In this document: positions 9,764 to 19,451 of the stretch, in pieces
Layout of the letters: each line of letters opens with the position of its first letter
Position numbering within the stretch: position 1 is the stretch's first letter
From: Gracilariopsis chorda
Lineage: Eukaryota > Rhodophyta > Florideophyceae > Gracilariales > Gracilariaceae
Length of the DNA: 64,000 nt
Reading direction: 5' to 3'
Assembly: GCA_003194525.1 (NCBI GenBank)
Contig: NBIV01000057.1
Location: 1 to 64,000, forward strand
Made by a program: the position numbers and the translations under genes
Notes under the pieces: generated by a model
Seen by the model: the letters and a program-made list of their open reading frames with translations, nothing else
The model's database searches: none
Told to the model about the DNA's origin: nothing

Positions 9764-11198
9764 GATTTCAATCCTCTTCAAAAAAATAATTGACCTTCGC
9801 GCAAGTAGTACACCCCAGTGATTGTTGTCTAGATTAAGAGGTGTGACAACCATATCAATTTCATCATCACCACAGAAAAGGCGCTTTTGAAAAAGTTCCA
9901 GAAAAAGATCGAGATGCTCTTTTCTATAGCGCTCATCACCTTTGCGACCATCATAGAACTTTAGGGCTATTCCTGACAAGTAAGCTTTAATAACACATCT
10001 GCAAGGTACCACACCTTCGTTTGGCTCTAGTTCTGTAATACCAGATGTGATTAGAACATTGCACATATAGCTTTTAGGTCTACAGCTCACAATAAACACG
10101 TTTGGATCTGCAGCGTTCCTCTCATTGATCATAAGTGAAGTGCAACGCCTTCAGGGAGGGATTCTGGGTACTTGAACGCTTTCCCGATATTATCGGTTGT
10201 GTAGTGTGTATATGAACTACGCCCCCTAATGGTGGATATGGACACGTGGGACACTGTTTTGGGTCGATTGGCGGTTGCCACAGTAGTGGATGTTGCCACG
10301 AACTGTGGAGTATTCTAGTTAATTTTATTTATTATTTTCACACCCATTTCTGGGAAGCTAGTACTTAGTGCGACGGCGCACTGCCGTCGCACTAATAAAA
10401 CTTCCCCAACAAGGGACCCCAACCTGAAGAATTGGCTCTAGTTGTTACCGCTTGCGCGCGTGCTCTACTCCTCTTTGGAGGGAAACGCCGTGAACCACGG
10501 GACATCTAACCCCCTTGCACATCTAAAGGGACCCATCACTGGGAGTCATATTATTCCAATTGCATTGGTGTTTCGCCTTGTATAGGGATATTTTTACCGG
10601 CATCACCGTTCGCCCCGTCGCTCTCACGACTCACATCGTCCTATCTTCCTCCTCTTCGCCCTTCCTTTTTCCCCTTTTTGAGGTAGCACCTCCCGCTATC
10701 CGTGGCTCTCGTGTGCGCATCCGCTCACACACCCCCACTTACGTGGAAACCTACCTCTGGCGAGGACGCATTCCCGCTCTCGCGGATACCGATTCTTGTC
10801 CTAAACCCTCTTGCGCTAGTCGCGAAGGGTGGCCTCGGTCTCAAAAACGGGCTCGGCCGTGCCACCCCTACAAAGGCACTACCCGACTGGGTTCAACTCT
10901 ACGGAGGAAAGATCCCGAACGTCTTTCGATGTTTCTCTCCTTTGGGGCGTTGCACCAAAATAAGGTCTAATGCATGATTTCTTGCCGTAACAAATCTACA
11001 ATATTGGGTTACATCATGAACATTAAAGATAAGCCCATACCAATCCGCAAGATGACAATAAAACCAATCTACTGTTTTCCGTTTCTCATCATTCAATAGA
11101 TCGTAGTTTTCATGCGAATCAAGAAATTTTGTGACACAGTTTTCGTTTACATGCTTGAGAAAAAGCATTGCCCCAATTTTCAGATAGATGGTTCCCAA
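9764..11198 (-). pseudogene. ULP1/SENP-like (peptidase C48) gene, interrupted twice
   Basis: Two - strand pieces, 11198-10965 and 10135-9764, join in one frame once the solo LTR and one copy of its target duplication are removed, giving about 200 codons. The piece nearer copy A reads DMVVTPLNLDNNHWGVLLA; the NHW (codons within 9815-9826) carries the catalytic His expected in C48 SUMO/ubiquitin-like proteases. The catalytic Asp and Cys should lie further 3', beyond the copy-A insertion and outside the window. The 5' end is unclear: an in-frame stop sits just upstream of 11198. ULP1-like proteases occur both as host desumoylases and as passengers of DNA transposons; nothing here decides between them. 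Confidence 0.6.
10136..10959 (+). mobile_element. solo LTR of the chromovirus family (824 bp) with 5-bp target duplication
   Basis: Homologous end to end with the copy A and B LTRs, starting TGAAGTGCAACG. It is flanked by a perfect 5-bp direct repeat ataag at 10131-10135 and 10960-10964, the Ty3/gypsy target-duplication size. No internal region is present, so it is a product of LTR-LTR recombination. It interrupts the ULP1-like frame exactly, and removing it restores that frame. Confidence 0.93.
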
Positions 11199-11734
11199 TC
11201 AGAAAAGAGCTTAGGAATGAATGGGAACTATTCATCAAAGCAACCAAAGATCGGATCTCTACAGTAGTAGGTATAAAAAAGCATTTGCTCGTCGTGACGA
11301 CGGTACATTATTCGAAGAGTGAGGGAAAGTACTGCGAGCGAAAGAGGTGCTGCACGCAGAATGCCAAGACGAGCGAAGAAGGTGATGCACGCAGATCGGC
11401 AAAATGAGATCCGAGCTCTGCGTGCCTAATGCGGTTGTGGGAATGTCCATCAGCATCAAGGGCGGTGCGTTGACGGCACTGGGCTGACTTTTCATGCAGT
11501 GATTGGATACGCCTTTACGTACGCACCGTGGCGGGGTGAACTCTCTGCCCTGATTGGTTGGCAGAACAAGCTGCTCTGAGAGGGTCTAGAGGCGGTCCTC
11601 TCTGCCACTTCGCTCGCTGTGCCTGTGTGAACTTTGTACTGTGATTGGCACATATTTTACACATTTTACATATTTTACACGACCTACATTCAGTCCCGGC
11701 CAGTGCCAGTCAACGCCAACGTCGCCAACGTGGC
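11199..11734. other. intergenic, no gene recognised
   Basis: Only short open frames. A run of near-perfect repeats of attttacac lies at about 11652-11680. The right end adjoins the duplicated 5' flank of the Sel1-repeat gene. Confidence 0.4.
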
Positions 11735-12044
11735 TGCAGCGTATCAAAATTGGCGCTCAATGGGATCCGGTTTATCTTCAAAACTGAATCAAGCTTTGGA
11801 TTAACGCGCTCAGCTCACCTCGCATCTCACTGTGACACGGCGGCGCCGCCAGCGCAGTTGGCAAGCGGACCGTGCAATCTCCGTCTTCCACACACCCCGT
11901 CCCCTTGGCCACCAACTCCTGTCGCCACTGCTTGTTTCCTTCTTCACGGAGACGACAACCGCTCTCTAGCTAGAGACCGCCTCTTGTTATCCTGAGCACC
12001 GCACCCAGAAGACGCCGTTCACATTCACAAAGCGTAACGACAGA
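11735..12044 (+). promoter_or_regulatory. 5' flank/promoter region of Sel1-repeat gene 1
   Basis: About 310 bp upstream of the ATG is nearly identical to 58186-58499, upstream of the third copy, and a diverged copy without the gene lies at 28290-28460. No clear TATA box is seen. A perfect 14-bp palindrome TCTCTAGCTAGAGA (11963-11976) lies 82 bases before the start codon in both gene copies. Confidence 0.5.
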
Positions 12045-15000
12045 ATGGAGCTGGCCGCGCTAAGCAATGTGTTCTACATTGTGGTTCTCGCGTACATTGC
12101 GGCGTTCATGCCGTGGACGGCGTTCATTGCGAAGGATTTCATCAGCGACAAATGGAAATCAATACGGCACACACGTCAGGCCGGGTACATCAACCTGCTT
12201 TTCGCCATTGTGCCGGCGTGTTACATTTTGTTCTACTGCCGTGTTCAGTTTGCTGCTCTTGACTGGAAAGAAGGATTTGCTGCTGTTGCAGCGCTAGTTT
12301 TCGCGCTGCTCCACGGGGTTCGGTCGGGGTGGGGACTGTGGCAACTGTACTTGTTCCGGTCATGGTGCGCTGATAGCATTGAGGCACTGGAAGCGATGGG
12401 AGTAACGTACCGCTATTATGACGAGAATCGGCGTGGTGTAGTAGATAAGCACTGCAAGAGCGCTTGGAAGAAGGCCGACGAGATGCTGGTAAACAATAGG
12501 GTTGTGGACAACCAAATTCTGAACGGGGAAGCGGTATGTCACATAGAGTACGGGAATAACATACGTGTGCAAGCTGAGGTACCGTACTACATGGAGTGGC
12601 GAAACGCAGTTGAACTGGTTCCGAGGTATTTGGTATTCTTGTTGAAAATGATGTTCTGTTTCGGGGCTATTGTTTTGGAGGGTATACGGTTCAGCATGGG
12701 GCTGGGAACGAGTGGGAAAGTTCGTCAAGTTCCGAATCAGCCGGTTGAGGTGTGGATGAACTGGGTGATTGTGTTTGCAGCTCAGGGGCTTGGGGAGTGG
12801 TTGTCGGGTTTCAAGGTGGGTGCGAAAGGTAGAAGAGGTAGGAAGGGTGGTAAGGGGAGAAAGGGAGTAAGAGAGTGGGAGAAACGGAGAATGGACTTTG
12901 CGTCCGAGGTGCTTGCGACATGTATCATGCAGTTGTGGCCGGAAGTGGAGGGTGGAATAGATGGGAAGAAGGGCATGGAGCCGATGTTTTGGAGTGGGTG
13001 GGAGGAGGGGTCGGAGATGCATCGTGGAAGAATGGTGAAGGAAGAACTACTGAAGTACGCGATGAGGAGTGGAGAGGGTCTTCCGTTTGGTGTGGCACAC
13101 GAAGAGGTGTTGAAGGCGAAGGAAAGAACGGGGGGTGAGGTTGGATACAATGACTACGGGCGGCAAATCGTGAGCAAGGTGGGGAGCTTGGACGTGAGAA
13201 AGGAGTTTTGGCCCGAGATTGGTAAGCTGGATGTAGAGATGCTCGAATGGCTGACGATTTTGCTGTACATGGGACGCAGATCGGTGAAATTGCGCGAGGG
13301 AAGGGCAAGTAGTAGTGAAGATGATAGTAAGGAAGATGAGAGGAGTGAGAGTGGTGGAAAGGCAGATAGGTTATCGGATAGCGAAGATGAGAGTGTAGAA
13401 GATTGGGTGGACCAGGCGAGCAGAAACCTTAGTGAGCAGCTATCGCGACCGTTGGGAAGGGAAGCAAAAAGGGAATCAGATGAGGATGGATCGGGGGTGG
13501 AGCGGGGAGTAGTTTTGCCATCGTTCCCGTTTTCGACGAGATGGAAGAGGGCGAGGGGTAGGAACCGTCACGTTCTAAAGGTTGGAGAGATGGTTGATGC
13601 GTGGCTGTCGATGATTGGTGGAGATGGATTGAGATTTGTGTTGGAGTTGAATGAGAAATGGTCAACCGCTTGTAGAGGAGTGAGATACGAAAACAGAGAG
13701 AAGAGAGAAGAAGAAGAAGGAGACCCCAACGAGTGTATTGACATCAGAAATGTGGGTGGGGATAGAGACCAAAAGGATGAAGGGAGTTTGCGGAATGTGC
13801 ACAAGGAAGTGGAAAAGCTGAGACTGCAATTCCAATTTGGGGATGAAGGGTGCCGGTGCGAGTGGGGCGTAAACTTCGGAATGACATTCATGGGCTACAA
13901 AATGGAATCCGTAAGATCACGGCTTGCTGCGTGGGCACATCAGAATGATGAGAAGCGCGAGGAAGGGAAGTGTAGCTCAGCTTTTCGAAGAGGGCTAGGA
14001 GAACTGGAAGGCGGTGTGCAGAGTATGAGCAGACCGTTTGTTTTGAGCAAAGCACTATCGTTGGCACTGGGAGCGGGAAGGGTGGAGTCAAACTTGAAGT
14101 CAAGGCGGTTGCATGTTCGGCTGTTGTGGGAACTACAAGAGCACCTGGAGGGATGCATACAAGGTGATGAGGAGTGCGAGGGTGAACGGGTGGCGCAACA
14201 TGGACCGGAGAGTTTTGAGGCCATAGCGCTGTGTGTTCTTTCGTTTCCGTCGCTACGCGTAGATGTGGAAGAAGAGGAGGAGGATGAGGAGAGTGGAATG
14301 AGGAGGACAAGAGAGTGGTGTGGGATCCCAGTGAGATGGCTATCCGAGGATGGGTGCGAAAGCATGGAAGAAGAGCAGGGTTGGATTGGAAGGAGGATGA
14401 TAGTTTTTGAACCGGTGTGTGGACCGCAGCGTTGTCAAGTCAAAGTTCGTTTGGATGATGGTGATTCAGATGGAAGGAGGAATGCAGTGGTTTCAATTTG
14501 TTTTGGAGAAGAGAGGGAGTTTGTGTGGGAGTGGTGGCGGGAGGCGTTCACTGGTCGGCTAGAGGGGATGAGGGAATGGCAGAGTGAGCACTATATGGAG
14601 ACGTCACTGAGTGTGATACGATCCTATGGGGCTATGGATAGTGAGTTTGAGAGGTATGAGACTGTGACTAAGGAGGAGTTTGAGGTCTGGAAAGGGTGGA
14701 GACCATTTCGAGCAGAGATATGCATGTTCGAAATGCAAAGTAGTGGGCTACTGAAAGAAAGTGCGAAGATACATCATGAACCGTCACGAGAAGTTGATTT
14801 GGGATACGTCACGACAGAACTTGGGTTTCGAAAGCACGAGAGAAGAGTTGTGACATACGAGGAGGCTGAGATGCGTGTGCTTTTCCATGGGATGAGCCTG
14901 ATTCGGGAATCGATTGTGGAGGAACGAAAGACCGGGGAGAACGATGTAGGAGCTGGGGGTGAAGCTGGGATGGTGTCAACGCCGGATGATTTGGTGTGGA

Positions 15001-18000
15001 ACGCGGAGAGATTAAGTAGAGGAGAGGATGGTGAAGGTGACGTGGAGAGGGCGCTGTTGCTATATGAGGCAGCGGTAGGGGAGTTTGGAAACGAGGAGGC
15101 GCTGGAGAAGTGTGTGGACCTGATACTACGCAGCAGTCGGGTATCGGATACGCGGGCAGTTGAGGTGGTAGAGATGTTTGTCGGGAACATTCTTCCGAAT
15201 GGAGAGCTGAGTGAGAGGAGAATGAGTTCGGGTACACTGGAAGCAGTGAGAGGTGTTGTGTTCAAGACTTGCAAGAAGCTGGTGTTCAGATGTGAAGATA
15301 GTATGGAAGAGAGTGGACTATCGGACTTACTCTCACTGATTGCTTTGTTTGGAACATGGGAAGCGAGGAAGGATGCCCGAAATCTGATGGATGTGATGTT
15401 CTGTTATTCTGCGACGTTCGAAGCAGCTGTTGAGTATACTACCATGTACAAGATCATTCGGCATGTGCAGAACACAAACAGTCTCGAGGCGGGTGCCGTG
15501 AGTGGCGAAATGGGAGAGCGGGATGTGAATGCACAGAACTCAAAATACGAGGTAAGATTTGTTGAAAGAGCTTTTCAGGTGACCGGGCATATGAGGTGCC
15601 TGAACGTACTTGGAAACCTACTACGCAGGGGAACGGAGGGAGTTCCTGCTGATGCAGCGCGCGCCAAGGAGTTGTACGAACGAGCGATTGCTGATGGTGG
15701 GGATGTTGACGCTATGTACAACCTGGGGGTTCTGCTGGTGAACGGGGCTGATGGAGTAGCAGCCGACGCAGCGCGCGCCAAGGAGTTGTACGAACGAGCG
15801 ATTGCTGATGGTGGGCATGTTGGCGCTATGTACAATTTGGGTGTTCTGCTGGTGAACGGGGCTGATGGAGTAGCAGCCGACGCAGCGCGCGCCAAGGAGT
15901 TGTACGAACGAGCGATTGCTGATGGTGGGCATGTTGGCGCTATGTTCAACCTGGGTCTTCTGCTGGTGAACGGGGCTGATGGAGTAGCAGCCGACGCAGC
16001 GCGCGCCAAGGAGTTGTACGAACGAGCGATTGCTGATGGTGGGCATGTTAGCGCTATGGTGAACCTGGGTGTTCTGCTGGTGAACGGGGCTGATGGAGTA
16101 GCAGCCGACGCAGCGCGCGCCAAGGAGTTGTACGAACGAGCGATTGCTGATGGTGGGCATGTTGACGCTATGTACAACCTGGGGGTTCTGCTGGAAGACG
16201 GGGCTGATGGAGTAGCAGCCGACGCAGCGCGCGCCAAGGAGTTGTACGAACGAGCGATTGCTGATGGTGGGGATGTTGGCGCTATGTACAACCTGGGGGT
16301 TCTGCTGGAAGACGGGGCTGATGGAGTAGCAGCCGACGCAGCGCGCGCCAAGGAGTTGTACGAACGAGCGATTGCTGATGGTGGGCATGTTGACGCTATG
16401 TACAACCTGGGGGTTCTGCTGGAAGACGGGGCTGATGGAGTAGCAGCCGACGCAGCGCGCGCCAAGGAGTTGTACGAACGAGCGATTGCTGATGGTGGGC
16501 ATGTTGACGCTATGTACAACCTGGGGGTTCTGCTGGAAGACGGGGCTGATGGAGTAGCAGCCGACGCAGCGCGCGCCAAGGAGTTGTACGAACGAGCGAT
16601 TGCTGATGGTGGGCATGTTGATGTTATGTACAACCTGGGGATTCTGCTGGAAGACGGGGCTGATGGAGTAGCAGCCGACGCAGCGCGCGCCAAGGAGTTG
16701 TACGAACGAGCGATTGCTGATGGTGGGCATGTTGGCGCTATGTACAATTTGGGTGTTCTGCTGGTGAAAGGGGCTGATGGAGTAGCAGCCGACGCAGCGC
16801 GCGCCAAGGAGTTGTACGAACGAGCGATTGCTGATGGTGGGCATGTTGGCGCTATGTACAATTTGGGTGTTCTGCTGGTGAACGGGGCTGATGGAGTAGC
16901 AGCCGACGCAGCGCGCGCCAAGGAGTTGTACGAACGAGCGATTGCTGATGGTGGGGATGTTGGCGCTATGTACAACCTGGGGGTTCTGCTGGAAGACGGG
17001 GCTGATGGAGTAGCAGCCGACGCAGCGCGCGCCAAGGAGTTGTACGAACGAGCGATTGCTGATGGTGGGCATGTTGGCGCTATGTACAACCTGGGGGTTC
17101 TGCTGGAAGACGGGGCTGATGGAGTAGCAGCCGACGCAGCGCGCGCCAAGGAGTTGTACGAACGAGCGATTGCTGATGGTGGGGATGTTGGCGCTATGTA
17201 CAACCTGGGGGTTCTGCTGGAAGACGGGGCTGATGGAGTAGCAGCCGACGCAGCGCGCGCCAAGGAGTTGTACGAACGAGCGATTGCTGATGGTGGGCAT
17301 GTTGACGCTATGTACAACCTGGGGGTTCTGCTGGAAGACGGGGCTGATGGAGTAGCAGCCGACGCAGCGCGCGCCAAGGAGTTGTACGAACGAGCGATTG
17401 CTGATGGTGGGCATGTTGATGTTATGTACAACCTGGGGGTTCTGCTGGAAGACGGGGCTGATGGAGTAGCAGCCGACGCAGCGCGCGCCAAGGAGTTGTA
17501 CGAACGAGCGATTGCTGATGGTGGGCATGTTGGCGCTATGTACAATTTGGGTGTTCTGCTGGTGAAAGGGGCTGATGGAGTAGCAGCCGACGCAGCGCGC
17601 GCCAAGGAGTTGTACGAACGAGCGATTGCTGATGGTGGGCATGTTGGCGCTATGTACAATTTGGGTGTTCTGCTGGTGAACGGGGCTGATGGAGTAGCAG
17701 CCGACGCAGCGCGCGCCAAGGAGTTGTACGAACGAGCGATTGCTGATGGTGGGGATGTTGGCGTTATGTACAACCTGGGGGTTCTGCTGGAAGACGGGGC
17801 TGATGGAGTAGCAGCCGACGCAGCGCGCGCCAAGGAGTTGTACGAACGAGCGATTGCTGATGGTGGGCATGTTGGCGCTATGTACAACCTGGGTCTTCTG
17901 CTGGTGAACGGGGCTGATGGAGTACTGGCTGATGCCGCTCGCGCCAAGTGTCTGTTTGAGGGAGCAATCGCTACATCAGAGGACGTGGACGCTATGGTTG

Positions 18001-18215
18001 CACTTGGTGAACTGCTGGTGGACGGTGCAGAGGACGTTGAGGGGGACGCTGCAGCTGCACAAGAGCTCTTTGAGCGTGCAACAGAACGGAATGGAAGCGC
18101 ACTTGCGACGCTGCGTCTTGGAGAACTGCTACTGCGAGGAGCGGAAGGTGTGCCACAGGATGTGGAGCGTGGACGTGTCTTGGTGGAGCAAGCTCTGCAG
18201 GGCACTGGACATTAG
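12045..18215 (+). CDS. giant membrane-anchored Sel1-like-repeat protein 1 (2056 aa)
   Basis: Single 6.2-kb intronless frame. Residues 1-260 hold about five hydrophobic segments (near 6-29, 47-67, 76-95, 193-217 and 236-255), followed by a Lys/Arg/Gly-rich stretch (about 257-285) that should face the cytosol by the positive-inside rule. Acidic low-complexity segments follow near 425-465 and 738-752. A long unrecognised region leads to about 23 Sel1-like repeats of 38 residues from about residue 1185 to the end (consensus NLGVLL..GADGVAADAARA then KELYERAIADGG). Such alpha/alpha repeats form superhelical scaffolds for protein complexes, for example in ER-associated degradation; the actual partner is unknown. 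The start is the ATG shared with copy 3, after identical 5' sequence. Most repeats are almost identical in DNA, so the array has been recently amplified. Confidence 0.85.
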   Translation: MELAALSNVFYIVVLAYIAAFMPWTAFIAKDFISDKWKSIRHTRQAGYINLLFAIVPACYILFYCRVQFAALDWKEGFAAVAALVFALLHGVRSGWGLWQLYLFRSWCADSIEALEAMGVTYRYYDENRRGVVDKHCKSAWKKADEMLVNNRVVDNQILNGEAVCHIEYGNNIRVQAEVPYYMEWRNAVELVPRYLVFLLKMMFCFGAIVLEGIRFSMGLGTSGKVRQVPNQPVEVWMNWVIVFAAQGLGEWLSGFKVGAKGRRGRKGGKGRKGVREWEKRRMDFASEVLATCIMQLWPEVEGGIDGKKGMEPMFWSGWEEGSEMHRGRMVKEELLKYAMRSGEGLPFGVAHEEVLKAKERTGGEVGYNDYGRQIVSKVGSLDVRKEFWPEIGKLDVEMLEWLTILLYMGRRSVKLREGRASSSEDDSKEDERSESGGKADRLSDSEDESVEDWVDQASRNLSEQLSRPLGREAKRESDEDGSGVERGVVLPSFPFSTRWKRARGRNRHVLKVGEMVDAWLSMIGGDGLRFVLELNEKWSTACRGVRYENREKREEEEGDPNECIDIRNVGGDRDQKDEGSLRNVHKEVEKLRLQFQFGDEGCRCEWGVNFGMTFMGYKMESVRSRLAAWAHQNDEKREEGKCSSAFRRGLGELEGGVQSMSRPFVLSKALSLALGAGRVESNLKSRRLHVRLLWELQEHLEGCIQGDEECEGERVAQHGPESFEAIALCVLSFPSLRVDVEEEEEDEESGMRRTREWCGIPVRWLSEDGCESMEEEQGWIGRRMIVFEPVCGPQRCQVKVRLDDGDSDGRRNAVVSICFGEEREFVWEWWREAFTGRLEGMREWQSEHYMETSLSVIRSYGAMDSEFERYETVTKEEFEVWKGWRPFRAEICMFEMQSSGLLKESAKIHHEPSREVDLGYVTTELGFRKHERRVVTYEEAEMRVLFHGMSLIRESIVEERKTGENDVGAGGEAGMVSTPDDLVWNAERLSRGEDGEGDVERALLLYEAAVGEFGNEEALEKCVDLILRSSRVSDTRAVEVVEMFVGNILPNGELSERRMSSGTLEAVRGVVFKTCKKLVFRCEDSMEESGLSDLLSLIALFGTWEARKDARNLMDVMFCYSATFEAAVEYTTMYKIIRHVQNTNSLEAGAVSGEMGERDVNAQNSKYEVRFVERAFQVTGHMRCLNVLGNLLRRGTEGVPADAARAKELYERAIADGGDVDAMYNLGVLLVNGADGVAADAARAKELYERAIADGGHVGAMYNLGVLLVNGADGVAADAARAKELYERAIADGGHVGAMFNLGLLLVNGADGVAADAARAKELYERAIADGGHVSAMVNLGVLLVNGADGVAADAARAKELYERAIADGGHVDAMYNLGVLLEDGADGVAADAARAKELYERAIADGGDVGAMYNLGVLLEDGADGVAADAARAKELYERAIADGGHVDAMYNLGVLLEDGADGVAADAARAKELYERAIADGGHVDAMYNLGVLLEDGADGVAADAARAKELYERAIADGGHVDVMYNLGILLEDGADGVAADAARAKELYERAIADGGHVGAMYNLGVLLVKGADGVAADAARAKELYERAIADGGHVGAMYNLGVLLVNGADGVAADAARAKELYERAIADGGDVGAMYNLGVLLEDGADGVAADAARAKELYERAIADGGHVGAMYNLGVLLEDGADGVAADAARAKELYERAIADGGDVGAMYNLGVLLEDGADGVAADAARAKELYERAIADGGHVDAMYNLGVLLEDGADGVAADAARAKELYERAIADGGHVDVMYNLGVLLEDGADGVAADAARAKELYERAIADGGHVGAMYNLGVLLVKGADGVAADAARAKELYERAIADGGHVGAMYNLGVLLVNGADGVAADAARAKELYERAIADGGDVGVMYNLGVLLEDGADGVAADAARAKELYERAIADGGHVGAMYNLGLLLVNGADGVLADAARAKCLFEGAIATSEDVDAMVALGELLVDGAEDVEGDAAAAQELFERATERNGSALATLRLGELLLRGAEGVPQDVERGRVLVEQALQGTGH
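15597..18197 (+). repeat. 114-bp tandem array coding 38-aa Sel1-like repeats
   Basis: About 21 units of 114 bp plus two diverged C-terminal units. Units differ mainly at two hinges: LLVN/LLED/LLVK, and GGH/GGD followed by VGAM, VDAM or VDVM. The order of variants in units 8-13 recurs in units 15-20. For example the rare VDVM codons near 16620 recur near 17418, exactly 798 bp (7 x 114) later, which shows a block duplication inside the array. Confidence 0.93.
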
Positions 18216-18276
18216 AGTGACACACATGCTTGAGCAATTCGGGCACCGCCGCGTGCAACAACTAATTGCTAACCCT

Positions 18277-18978
18277 TTACCTCTTGCAAAGTGCTCCTTT
18301 AACAACGTTTACCTGATTGTGTGATGGGCGTCTTTCCCGGGACGAGACATCGTCCTGTACAGCCCTATTTAAAGGGCTGAAGTTGAGTGTCGGCTCACGT
18401 GAGCTGCGCATATGGGCTGCATTGCGTGTCAGCTCTCGTGGTGAAGCGCGGGAGGAGAGTTTCGTATCTATCACTTCAAGATTAGTCTCTCTCTCTCTTT
18501 TACGGGTTCTTCCATTAGAGTTGTAGGTGTGAGAGTTCGTCTGCAGCACCACAATTTCTGTATTTGGCGTTGCACCGCATCCTTGTCCGTCCCTTGCTCC
18601 ACTCCCTGTCAGGTAACACCCAAACGGAGTGCTTTGCAAGAGATAGCTGTTGCAGCTCCGCTTCGAGTAGTACCTGACGGCGAGTGGAACAAAGTACGAG
18701 CAAAGATGCAATGCTGCATCAGAAAGGGTTTCTGATAATATGCGTGAACTCACCAACATCTCGTTGCGCATCATAGAGCAGTCCACATCATCATCGACGC
18801 ACTGCAACGTAGATGTAGTGTCGTTCGTTCTCACATCCGCGCCCCACTCGCATCCCATGCGCCGCATTCCCGAACAAACAGTGACTGCACCACCAAGCAA
18901 CATCTCGCCCGTAGGCGGCGCTTTACACGTTTTGCAATGAACCGAAACTTCAAAGGCATCCGCAAACCCACCAAACAC
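18277..18978 (-). CDS. hypothetical ORF convergent with Sel1-repeat gene 1 (233 codons)
   Basis: Open frame from the ATG at 18978. The first 90 residues include HCKTCKAPP and a Cys/Met/Trp-rich stretch, possibly a small zinc-binding fold, and are kept unchanged in the duplicated copy at 54264-54644. Beyond that point the two copies differ by insertions that shift the frame, so only the N-terminal part has comparative support. A 4-base indel (tctc) just upstream of the ATG separates the copies and fits non-coding sequence there. I recognise no family. It may be no more than duplicated non-coding DNA. Confidence 0.3.
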   Translation of the reverse strand: MFGGFADAFEVSVHCKTCKAPPTGEMLLGGAVTVCSGMRRMGCEWGADVRTNDTTSTLQCVDDDVDCSMMRNEMLVSSRILSETLSDAALHLCSYFVPLAVRYYSKRSCNSYLLQSTPFGCYLTGSGARDGQGCGATPNTEIVVLQTNSHTYNSNGRTRKRERETNLEVIDTKLSSRASPRELTRNAAHMRSSREPTLNFSPLNRAVQDDVSSRERRPSHNQVNVVKGALCKR

Positions 18979-19100
18979 TCTCTCTACGCTCTAGAAACTC
19001 GAACATCTATCACACAACCCCGCCACCCCTTCCCGTCCATACAATCACACAATACATCAATTCACAAGTGACACATGAAATGTCAAAACATGCACGCATC

Positions 19101-19451
19101 TCATTCCTGCGCACCAGCATGCACACCCCCTCCATCCACCGCACCACCAACTTCAACCGCAGGAGGAGCAGGTGGCGCAGGCGGTGCAGGCGGAACGGCA
19201 CTACCAGCCTTCGTGGCTTCATTCTTAGCCGCCTGTTTTCTAGCACGTTCACTTCTCTCCTTAGCACGCACCAGACCCGCATCAATATCACTCGCAAACT
19301 CACGCAGCATACGCAAAATGTCTTCCTGTCGTCCACGACTCATCTTGTTTCTCTCTCCAAAGTGTTGCATCATACTCTGCAACGTCTGAATCATGAGACC
19401 CCTCAGCGAGACGATTTGCTCCGTTACCTTGGTAGCCTCCTCAGCAAACAC
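19101..19451 (-). CDS. hypothetical short helical protein (about 116 aa), conserved in the duplication
   Basis: Frame reads FAEEATKVTEQIVSLRGLM, then a charged, probably helical segment (REFASDIDAGLVRAKERSER) and a Pro-Ala/Gly-rich tail. The copy at 54742-55095 differs by scattered residues and by an in-frame deletion of three codons (PPA repeat), which supports coding. There is no ATG at the start in either copy; the frame continues upstream, so a 5' exon is possible. No family recognised. Confidence 0.4.
   Translation of the reverse strand: MFAEEATKVTEQIVSLRGLMIQTLQSMMQHFGERNKMSRGRQEDILRMLREFASDIDAGLVRAKERSERARKQAAKNEATKAGSAVPPAPPAPPAPPAVEVGGAVDGGGVHAGAQE

Noticed and set aside
12360..13308. 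Ser/Pro/His-rich antisense frames opposite the Sel1 gene N-terminal region, also at 58815-59763
   Set aside because: Conserved only because the sense DNA is identical between copies; composition is that of antisense to Glu/Gly/Arg codons.
15597..18197. CRISPR-like regular repeats
   Set aside because: Tandem units without spacers that encode Sel1-like repeats in a eukaryotic gene.
15575..18205. 876-codon antisense frame across the Sel1 array, plus a second antisense frame at 15621-17870 and equivalents at 52324-53579 and 62030-62806
   Set aside because: The 114-bp unit is a multiple of three, so any stop-free frame in one unit is stop-free in all. Composition (SNRSFVQLLGARCVGCYS repeats) mirrors the sense repeat, and the frames end with the array.
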